Shown: one piece after another, positions 1 to 5,099 of the stretch
Layout: each line of letters starts with the position of its first letter
Numbering within the stretch: the first letter of the stretch is position 1
Assembly (NCBI GenBank): GCA_020047885.1
Contig: JAIFNF010000173.1
Span: forward strand, 1-5,099
DNA: 5,099 bases
Source: Gammaproteobacteria bacterium
GTDB lineage: Bacteria; Pseudomonadota; Gammaproteobacteria; Competibacterales; Competibacteraceae
Direction: 5' to 3'
Program-made: the position numbers and the translations under genes
Notes under the pieces: model-generated
Databases searched by the model: none
Told to the model about the DNA's origin: nothing
Seen by the model: only the letters and a program-made list of their open reading frames with translations

Positions 1-274
1 GAGTAGGGCAAGAATTAATCCGGCCGCTGCCATAATGCAAACCCTCCTGTCAGTGGATCATGGAACTGCATGGATTTCTCCGGGGTTTAATGTGTTGTTG
101 TCGTTGATGGATCGTTCGTTAAGGAACTCGACGACGCTGCCGACCCGAGATCCTCTGCCACAAAGCATAGTCGGGAAAGCAGGCAATGAATCAAGTAATC
201 GTTATCACTGGACAATGCCCGCTTCCGGCGTTCAGACTTTACTACTTTTTCCAACCCTCAGTGGAACCGAAATT
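1..274. other. Upstream leader of metY; no gene identified
   Basis: This stretch precedes the methionine gene. The metY frame stays open leftward from 275 to an ATG at 35, which would add 80 residues. That extension does not resemble the N-terminus of the PLP sulfhydrylase family, which starts just before the TIAIHGGY segment, so I treat it as non-coding. I looked for a SAM-type riboswitch, a MetR-like palindrome and a sigma-70 promoter. CATAAT at 31-36 resembles a -10 box but has no -35 partner at a proper distance. I see nothing else that I can name. The first bases could be the end of an upstream transcription unit. Confidence 0.5.
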
Positions 275-1549
275 ATGAAAATCGAAACCATTGCCATTCA
301 CGGCGGCTATACGCCAGAACCGACCACCAAAGCGGTGGCGGTGCCGATCTATCAGACGACGTCCTATGCTTTTGACGACACGCAGCACGGCGCGGATCTG
401 TTCGATTTGAAGGTGCCGGGGAATATCTATACCCGGATTATGAATCCCACGACCGCCGTGTTGGAACAGCGGGTCGCGGCGATGGAAGGCGGGGTCGGGG
501 CGCTGGCGGTCGCTTCCGGGATGGCGGCGATTACCTACGCGCTGATGACTATTGCCGAGGTCGGCGACAATATCGTGACCACCTCGACGTTGTATGGCGG
601 CACCTACAATCTGTTTGCGCATACTTTGCCCCGCTTTGGCATCGAGGCGCGCTTCGCCGATTATCACGATGTGGAGGCCATGGGGCGGCTGATTGACGGC
701 AAAACCAAAGCGGTGTTCTGCGAATCCATCGGCAATCCGGCGGCCAACGTTGTTGATTTCGGCGCACTGGCCGCGCTCGCTCATGCGCATGGTGTGCCGC
801 TAATCGTCGATAACACCGTGCCGACGCCGTATCTGTGCCGGCCCTTCGAGCATGGCGCGGACATCGTGGTGCACGCCCTGACCAAGTACATGGGCGGCCA
901 TGGCACCAGCATCGGCGGGATCATCGTGGACTCCGGGCGGTTCCCCTGGGATCAGCACAAGGAGCGTTTCGTGCGCCTGAACGAGCCGGATCCGTCCTAT
1001 CATGGCGTGGTGTATGTCGAAGCGCTGGGGCCAGCGGCGTTCATTGGCCGGGCGCGGGTGGTGCCGTTGCGCAATACCGGCGCGGCGATTTCACCGTTCA
1101 ACAGCTTCCTGATTTTACAAGGCATTGAGACGTTGCCGGTGCGCATGGATCGCCATTGCGAAAATGCGGTCAAGGTGGCGCAATATCTCAAAGCCCATCC
1201 CCAAATAGAGTGGGTGCGTTACCCGGCACTGGCGGACAGCCCGGACAAGCCGCTGGTGGATAAATACATGGGCGGACGTGGCTCCAGCATTCTCAGTTTC
1301 GGCATCAAGGGCGGGCGCGACGCGGGCGCGAAGTTCATTGACGCGCTGCAACTGGTCACCCGGTTGGTCAATATCGGCGACGCCAAGTCATTGGCCTGCC
1401 ATCCGGCGACGACCACGCACCGGCAGTTGTCGGCAACGGAACTGGCGCGAGCCGGCGTCAGCGAGGATCTGGTGCGGCTATCCATTGGTATCGAGCATAT
1501 CGACGACATTCTGGTGGATTTGGAACAGGCGCTGGCCGCCGCCCGCTGA
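275..1549 (+). CDS. metY: O-acetylhomoserine sulfhydrylase (MetY family, PLP enzyme)
   Basis: A 424-residue cytoplasmic PLP enzyme of the Cys/Met-metabolism family. It is predicted to condense O-acetylhomoserine with sulfide to give homocysteine and acetate, the direct-sulfhydrylation route to methionine. Visible features are YTRIMNPT at 52-59 (cofactor phosphate contacts), SGMAA at 81-85, the aspartate of VDNT at 179 (pairs with the pyridine nitrogen), the Schiff-base lysine K204 in HALTKYMGGHGTS, and R401 in VRLSIGIE near the carboxylate site. The EPDPSYHG insert at 237-244 and the length of about 425 residues fit MetY better than the shorter MetB/MetZ relatives. The ATG at 275 is chosen because MKIETIAIHGGY is a typical family start. 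The ribosome site is weak (GTGGA at 261-265, 9 nt away). An in-frame ATG at 35 is rejected. Preference for O-acetyl- over O-succinylhomoserine is inferred from family. Confidence 0.93.
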   Translation: MKIETIAIHGGYTPEPTTKAVAVPIYQTTSYAFDDTQHGADLFDLKVPGNIYTRIMNPTTAVLEQRVAAMEGGVGALAVASGMAAITYALMTIAEVGDNIVTTSTLYGGTYNLFAHTLPRFGIEARFADYHDVEAMGRLIDGKTKAVFCESIGNPAANVVDFGALAALAHAHGVPLIVDNTVPTPYLCRPFEHGADIVVHALTKYMGGHGTSIGGIIVDSGRFPWDQHKERFVRLNEPDPSYHGVVYVEALGPAAFIGRARVVPLRNTGAAISPFNSFLILQGIETLPVRMDRHCENAVKVAQYLKAHPQIEWVRYPALADSPDKPLVDKYMGGRGSSILSFGIKGGRDAGAKFIDALQLVTRLVNIGDAKSLACHPATTTHRQLSATELARAGVSEDLVRLSIGIEHIDDILVDLEQALAAAR

Positions 1550-1588
1550 TGGCTGGCTATCGCCTTTCTTGGTGAAAGCCGCACTTCC

Positions 1589-1640
1589 GGGTTCCCCTCC
1601 TTGGCCAAGGCGGGGTGGCGCGAAGCGACGGGGTGGTTCG
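1589..1640. repeat. Palindromic intergenic element, probable dispersed repeat
   Basis: At 1594-1615 there is a 22-nt inverted repeat with one mismatch and no loop: CCCCTCCTTGG followed by CCAAGGCGGGG. Its core CCTTGGCCAAGG (1599-1610) is a perfect palindrome. It is followed by a short hairpin sequence CGCGAAGCG (1619-1627), and the octamer CGGGGTGG occurs twice (1611-1618 and 1629-1636, 18 nt apart). The layout resembles short dispersed intergenic repeats that I recall from other proteobacterial and cyanobacterial genomes, whose translation reads roughly GWREATGWF. That likeness is from memory and was not searched. Only one copy lies in this window. It lacks a T-tract, so it is not a clear intrinsic terminator, although it may affect readthrough from metY. 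Confidence 0.6.
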
Positions 1641-1678
1641 GAATGTCTGCTGATCAGCCGGAAAGACTGGAATCTACC

Positions 1679-1683
1679 GAGGG
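1679..1683 (+). promoter_or_regulatory. Ribosome binding site deciding the nuclease start
   Basis: GAGGG lies 7 nt before the GTG at 1691, a near-ideal Shine-Dalgarno match and spacing. It supports GTG 1691 over the upstream in-frame ATG at 1643 and TTG at 1601. The ATG at 1643 has its own purine-rich stretch (GGGGTGG at 1630-1636), but that belongs to the intergenic repeat. Confidence 0.65.
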
Positions 1684-1690
1684 TTGCGTC

Positions 1691-2284
1691 GTGAAACAGG
1701 ATCTTCTCAAACTATTACGCAGTCTGTTGCGCGGTGAGTTCAGCCGCGCCCGCCGTCGGCAGAACCGTTCGCCTTGGGTGATCGCTGGGCTGGTCATCGC
1801 CATTGTGGCCGTCAGTTCCTTTCTGCACGAACCCAAAGCGCCACCTTCCACAACGCCCAAGGGTGCCGAACTCACTTGCACGATTAAGTCCATCTACGAC
1901 GGCGATACGCTGACCGCTCGTTGTCCAAACGGCGAAGTAAAAGTACGGGTGTTCGGCATCGACTCGCCGGAGATGGGCCAGAAACCCTGGGGCGAGGCGT
2001 CGAAACAGGCGTTGCGTGGTTTGTTGCCGACCCGCGATCCGATCCGGTTAAAGGTGCGGGATCAGGATCGCTATGGCCGGACGGTGGCACAAGTGTTTGC
2101 GGGCGAGCGCGATGCCGGTCTGGAGATGGTTCGACAAGGCCGGGCGGTGATGTATGAACAGTACAATAATTCGCCCGCGTACCGGCAGGCGCAGACCGAG
2201 GCTAAACAGGCGCGGCGCGGTATCTGGGAACAGCCGGGCGGTCAGCAGGATCCAGCGGCCTGGCGGCGGTTGAATCCGCGTTGA
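1691..2284 (+). CDS. Membrane-anchored thermonuclease (staphylococcal nuclease family)
   Basis: A 197-residue predicted Ca2+-dependent phosphodiesterase cleaving DNA or RNA. Numbered from GTG 1691, residues 1-27 are basic (including RARRR at 19-23), 28-45 form one hydrophobic helix, 46-58 are a Pro-rich linker, and about 60-181 form the SNase (OB-fold) domain. All classic active-site positions are present: D70 and D72 of YDGDT (D19/D21 in staphylococcal nuclease), R86, D91 and E94 of the VRVFGIDSPE strand (R35, D40, E43), and R130 of DRYGR (R87). The C-terminal segment from EMVRQG to RRGIWE is also typical. The positive-inside rule places the catalytic domain in the periplasm, and C63 and C78 could form a disulfide there. 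The GTG start is favoured by the GAGGG site; starts at 1643 or 1601 would add 16 or 30 residues, the longer one encoded by the intergenic repeat. The stop codon overlaps the next gene's start, implying an operon. Physiological substrate is unknown. Confidence 0.88.
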   Translation: MKQDLLKLLRSLLRGEFSRARRRQNRSPWVIAGLVIAIVAVSSFLHEPKAPPSTTPKGAELTCTIKSIYDGDTLTARCPNGEVKVRVFGIDSPEMGQKPWGEASKQALRGLLPTRDPIRLKVRDQDRYGRTVAQVFAGERDAGLEMVRQGRAVMYEQYNNSPAYRQAQTEAKQARRGIWEQPGGQQDPAAWRRLNPR

Positions 2285-3438
2285 GCAAACACTCGAACCC
2301 CTTGAATATGAACCATCCCCTGCCAACGGCTGATGCCGCCAGGATTCAGCCCTGTCCGGAAGGTTGGCGCTGTGAAGGCGACTGGACGCTGGCCGGGATC
2401 GAAGATTTCGCTGCGCCGTTACCCGCTGCGCCTCCATCCAACCTGATCACGGTAGACGGCTCCGGCATCCAGGCCATTGATACCACCGGTGCCTTACAAC
2501 TATTGCAGATCACCACTGATCTGGAGCGGGCGGGTTCTACCGTTCGGCTGGTCAACCTGCGTGAAGAACACCGGGCGTTGCTGGAGTTGGTCAAGGAACG
2601 GCTCGCCACTGCCGGAACGGTGACGGTTCCTCCACCGCCGAATACTTTGGAACGCCTGGGTCGGCAAGTCGTCTTTCAAACGCAGCACACGGTTGAATTT
2701 TTGGCGTTCATCGGCGAAGCGGCAGCATCGCTCGCCCGGTTGATATGGTATCCCCAACGCTTCCGCTGGCGGGCGCTGTTCAGCGACATCGAGACGGCGG
2801 GGGTCAATGCCCTGCCGATTATCGCGCTGCTGGCGTTCATGATGGGCGTGGTCATCGCCTATCAGGGCGGTCAGCAACTCCAAACCTATGGCGCCAACAT
2901 TTTCATCGTGGAACTGGTTTCGCTCACCATGCTCCGGGAACTGGCTCCGCTGATTACCGCGATCATCGTCGCCGGCCGCACCGGTTCGGCCTATACCGCC
3001 CAGATTGGCACCATGCAGATCACCGAAGAAGTCGACGCCCTGCGCACCATTGGCATCCGGCCGATGGATCTGCTGGTGCTGCCCAAACTGCTGGCGCTGA
3101 TCATCGCCCTGCCGTTGCTGACCGTGTTCGCTGACGCCCTGAGCGTGTTCGGCGGTATGGTCATGGCGGAGGCGTTGCTGGAGGTCAGCTTCAGCGATTT
3201 TCTCGACCGGTTCCCGCAAGTGGTCACGCCGACCTCCTTCCTGCTCGGCATCGGCAAAGCGCCAGTGTTCGCCGCGATCATCGCCCTGGTCGGTTGCTAT
3301 CAGGGCTTTCAGGTGCGTGGCGGGGCCGATAGCGTGGGGCGGCAAACCACGGTCAGCGTGGTTCAATCCATCTTCCTGGTGATCGCCGCCGATGCGTTGT
3401 TCTCAGTAGTGCTGGGCGGAGTCGGGTTATGGCGCTGA
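2281..3438 (+). CDS. mlaE: MlaE-type lipid ABC transporter permease with fused N-terminal STAS domain
   Basis: A 385-residue inner-membrane permease of the MlaE/YrbE family, the membrane part of an MCE-linked phospholipid transporter. Residues about 27-113 form a soluble STAS domain similar in role to MlaB: a GDWTL strand at 33-37 and, at 66-71, IDTTGA, where T68 matches the Ser/Thr that is phosphorylated in anti-sigma-factor antagonists. After a Pro-rich linker (117-120), residues about 130-385 are the permease: an amphipathic segment, then hydrophobic spans near 175-196, 207-231, 264-290, 318-340 and 360-383. The family-defining stretch runs from RELAPLITA (219-227) through AGRTGSAYTAQIGTM (231-245) to EEVDALRTIG (249-258). 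TTG 2281 is chosen because it overlaps the nuclease stop as TTGA, which suggests coupling; ATG 2308, 9 residues shorter, is a real alternative and neither has a strong ribosome site. The end overlaps the ATPase start by 10 nt. Confidence 0.92.
   Translation: MSKHSNPLNMNHPLPTADAARIQPCPEGWRCEGDWTLAGIEDFAAPLPAAPPSNLITVDGSGIQAIDTTGALQLLQITTDLERAGSTVRLVNLREEHRALLELVKERLATAGTVTVPPPPNTLERLGRQVVFQTQHTVEFLAFIGEAAASLARLIWYPQRFRWRALFSDIETAGVNALPIIALLAFMMGVVIAYQGGQQLQTYGANIFIVELVSLTMLRELAPLITAIIVAGRTGSAYTAQIGTMQITEEVDALRTIGIRPMDLLVLPKLLALIIALPLLTVFADALSVFGGMVMAEALLEVSFSDFLDRFPQVVTPTSFLLGIGKAPVFAAIIALVGCYQGFQVRGGADSVGRQTTVSVVQSIFLVIAADALFSVVLGGVGLWR
3418..3421 (+). promoter_or_regulatory. Ribosome binding site of the ATPase gene
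   Basis: GGAG within GGCGGAG lies 7 nt before ATG 3429. It sits inside the last codons of the permease gene and supports the 10-nt overlap between the two genes. Confidence 0.6.
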
Positions 3439-4223
3439 ATTCGGCTTCCACCGAGGCGGTGATTGCTGTGCGCGGCGTGCAGACCCGCTTTGGTGAGACG
3501 ATCATTCACGATCATCTGGATTTCACCGTCCAGCGCGGCGAAATTGTCGCTCTGGTCGGCGGCAGCGGTTCCGGCAAGACCACGTTGCTGCGGGCGATTA
3601 TTCTGTTACTGGAGCCGACGGCGGGATCGATTCAACTGTTTGGCCAGGACGTCATCGGCATTGGGGAAAGCGCTGCATTTCGACTACGCCGGCGCTTTGG
3701 GATGCTGTTTCAACAAGGCGCGCTATTCAGTTCACTGACCGTGCGGGAAAATGTGGCGATGCCCTTGCGGGAGCATACCCGGTTGTCGGCTCGGCAGATT
3801 ACCGACATTGCCGATCTCAAAATCGCTTTGGCCGGTCTGCCGGCGGAGACTGGGAACAAGTTGCCGCGTGAATTGAGCGGCGGCATGTTGAAACGGGCAG
3901 CGCTGGCTCGGGCATTGGCGCTAGACCCGGCGCTGCTGTTTCTCGACGAGCCGACCGCGGGTCTTGATCCGGTCAGCGCCGGGGCTTTCGATGAACTGGT
4001 GGTGCAACTCAAGGAATCGCTGGGTCTGACCGTGGTCATGGTCACTCACGATCTTGATACATTATGGCAAGCCACTGATCGAGTGGCGTTTCTGGGCGAA
4101 CGGCGCGTGATCGGCTATGCGCCGATGCGGGAACTGACCCGTGCGGAACATCCGCTGATTCGCGCCTACTTTGCAGGGCCGCGTGGCCGCGCGGCGCGGG
4201 AGCAGGCGTGTACAGTAAAGTAA
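3429..4223 (+). CDS. mlaF: MlaF-type ABC transporter ATP-binding protein
   Basis: A 264-residue cytoplasmic ATPase that would power the adjacent permease and MCE protein in phospholipid transport. All ABC motifs are intact: Walker A GGSGSGKTT at 44-52 (K50), Q-loop glutamine Q95 in MLFQQGALF, signature LSGGM at 149-153, Walker B LLFLDEP at 169-175 with catalytic E174, D-loop AGLDP at 177-181, and switch histidine H207 in VTHD. The Q-loop segment GMLFQQGALFSSLTVRENV and the LSGGM signature, with Met where many ABC proteins have Gln, are typical of the MlaF/Mce-associated subfamily. Length is normal for the family (about 265). The ATG at 3429 has a good ribosome site, and the C-terminal coding end overlaps the MCE gene by 16 nt. 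The C-terminal tail (about 250-264) is basic and without a recognisable motif. Confidence 0.95.
   Translation: MALNSASTEAVIAVRGVQTRFGETIIHDHLDFTVQRGEIVALVGGSGSGKTTLLRAIILLLEPTAGSIQLFGQDVIGIGESAAFRLRRRFGMLFQQGALFSSLTVRENVAMPLREHTRLSARQITDIADLKIALAGLPAETGNKLPRELSGGMLKRAALARALALDPALLFLDEPTAGLDPVSAGAFDELVVQLKESLGLTVVMVTHDLDTLWQATDRVAFLGERRVIGYAPMRELTRAEHPLIRAYFAGPRGRAAREQACTVK
4198..4202 (+). promoter_or_regulatory. Ribosome binding site deciding the MCE gene start
   Basis: GGGAG lies 5 nt before GTG 4208, inside the end of the ATPase gene. Together with the family-like N-terminus encoded from 4208, it fixes the GTG as start. Confidence 0.65.
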
Positions 4224-5099
4224 ATTACGCCCTGGTCGGGCTGTTTGTGATGGCGCTCGGAGCGGTGTTGCTCAGTGTGTCGTTCTGGCTAACGCTCGGC
4301 GGCGAAACCAAAACCTACGACCCTTATCGGGTCTATTTCCAGGAATCGGTAGCCGGTCTCAACCTGAAAGCGGCGGTGCGCTATCGGGGGGTGCAGGTCG
4401 GGCAGGTCGCCGCCATTCGGTTAAATCCCCATAATCCGGACCAAGTCGATGTGGTGCTGGATATTGAACGCGGGACGCCGATTCGCCGCGATACGATTGC
4501 GACGCTGTCAACCCGGGGTCTGACTGGCGTGGCTTCCGTGGAATTGAGTGGCGGCGGGCAGTCGTCCTTGCCGCTGGAAAAAGCGCCTGACCAGGAGCTG
4601 CCGGTGATTCAGGCCGGCCCGTCGCTGGTGGCGCGGCTGGACGATGCCTTCAACAGCATTCTGACCAATTTTGATAACCTGTCCAAGCGGCTGGAGCGGT
4701 TACTGAGCGACGATAATCAGACTGCCTTGACCCGGACGCTCCAGAATTTCAGCACCATTACCGGGGCGGTGGCCGACCGCGCCGACAGCCTCCGTCAGAC
4801 GTTGATGAATGTGGAAACCCTCACCACAACGCTGGCCGGACGGGCGGAACGATTGGGCAAGGCGCTGGATAAAGTCGCTGGAGAATTGGAGCAAACCGGG
4901 GGCTTGAGTACGCAAGTTCAGGCGACCTTGAGCGATATTCGGGCCAGTGCCCAGGCCATTCGTAAAACGGCGGATCATTTTAACCAGACCAGCCTGGCGT
5001 TCACGGCACTGGCCGGGGATGGACAACGGGAATTGCAGCGACTGGGTCAGAACACCGTGCCCGAACTGGATGCGCTGCTGATTCAGGCCAGTGATTTGA
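4208..5099 (+). CDS. mlaD: MCE-domain lipid-transport protein (MlaD-like), 3' end cut by window
   Basis: A reading frame from GTG 4208 stays open for 297 complete codons to the window end with no stop. The TGA formed by the last three bases is out of frame. The product begins MYSKVNYALVGLFV, a typical MCE-protein start, with one membrane helix at about 9-29. One MCE domain follows at about 38-118, including YRVYFQESVAGLNLKAAVRY, then RGVQVGQV (60-67) and STRGLTGVASVEL (101-113). From about 140 on the chain is Gln/Leu/Thr-rich and mostly helical, with repeated LxxL-like spacing suggesting coiled coils. In this family the protein is anchored in the inner membrane, forms a periplasmic hexamer on the MlaE-MlaF core and carries phospholipids; the helices line a tunnel or reach towards the outer membrane. 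It overlaps the ATPase gene by 16 nt. Related single-MCE proteins are usually slightly longer, so I infer only the last few dozen residues are missing. Confidence 0.92.
   Translation, partial: MYSKVNYALVGLFVMALGAVLLSVSFWLTLGGETKTYDPYRVYFQESVAGLNLKAAVRYRGVQVGQVAAIRLNPHNPDQVDVVLDIERGTPIRRDTIATLSTRGLTGVASVELSGGGQSSLPLEKAPDQELPVIQAGPSLVARLDDAFNSILTNFDNLSKRLERLLSDDNQTALTRTLQNFSTITGAVADRADSLRQTLMNVETLTTTLAGRAERLGKALDKVAGELEQTGGLSTQVQATLSDIRASAQAIRKTADHFNQTSLAFTALAGDGQRELQRLGQNTVPELDALLIQASDL

Noticed and set aside
31..36. CATAAT as a promoter -10 box
   Set aside because: No acceptable -35 hexamer lies 16-18 nt upstream.
35..274. An 80-residue N-terminal extension of MetY from ATG 35
   Set aside because: It has no family resemblance, and the ATG at 275 gives the normal family start and length.
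242..790. Minus-strand open frame of 182 codons
   Set aside because: It lies opposite metY, its composition is Arg/His/Gly-rich as expected for a GC-rich antisense shadow, and no domain is visible.
1251..1258. Chi-like octamer GCTGGTGG (also at 4624-4631)
   Set aside because: Both copies fall in coding sequence with common Leu-Val codons (CTG GTG), so chance from codon use is enough.
1564..1578. Small hairpin CTTTC-TTGGT-GAAAG after metY as a terminator
   Set aside because: Only five base pairs, AT-rich, and no T-tract follows.
1594..1615. The 22-nt inverted repeat as an intrinsic terminator of metY
   Set aside because: It has no loop and no run of T on either side; a repeat element explains it better.
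2500..3366. Minus-strand open frame of 288 codons
   Set aside because: It lies fully opposite the permease gene; its Gln/Asp/His/Arg-rich product is the usual reverse image of a hydrophobic membrane protein.
4700..5026. Minus-strand open frame of 108 codons
   Set aside because: It lies opposite the MCE gene, whose own frame is open and matches a known family.

Overview
The window is GC-rich bacterial DNA. It holds five genes, all on the + strand, and the last one runs off the right edge. The gene set suggests a Gram-negative proteobacterium, most likely a gammaproteobacterium: a MlaE/MlaF/MlaD-type lipid transport cassette implies an outer membrane, and it sits beside a MetY-type sulfhydrylase. 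The gammaproteobacterial assignment is an impression from gene content and protein style, not a database result.

Layout. Positions 1-274 hold no convincing gene and form the leader of a methionine-synthesis gene. Positions 275-1549 encode O-acetylhomoserine sulfhydrylase (MetY family), a PLP enzyme making homocysteine from O-acetylhomoserine and sulfide. Positions 1550-1690 are intergenic and carry a compact palindromic element (about 1589-1640) that looks like a dispersed repeat. Positions 1691-2284 encode a membrane-anchored staphylococcal-nuclease-fold nuclease. Positions 2281-3438 encode a STAS-MlaE fusion permease, 3429-4223 its ABC ATPase, and 4208-5099 a single-MCE-domain protein still open at the window end.

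The last four genes overlap one another by 4, 10 and 16 nt, so they very probably form one translationally coupled operon. The permease, ATPase and MCE protein are the three core parts of an inner-membrane complex that moves phospholipids across the periplasm between inner and outer membranes. The N-terminal STAS domain of the permease appears to replace the separate MlaB subunit. The gene order (permease, ATPase, MCE) differs from the classical mlaFEDCB order. The nuclease is predicted to be anchored in the inner membrane with its catalytic domain in the periplasm, the same compartment as the MCE protein, but nothing in the sequence shows a functional link beyond the coupling.

No tRNA, rRNA, CRISPR array, insertion sequence or convincing strong promoter was seen. 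The genes themselves belong to recognisable families. The points most worth a second look are the repeat and its intrusion into the nuclease reading frame, the nuclease-transporter coupling, and the domain fusion.
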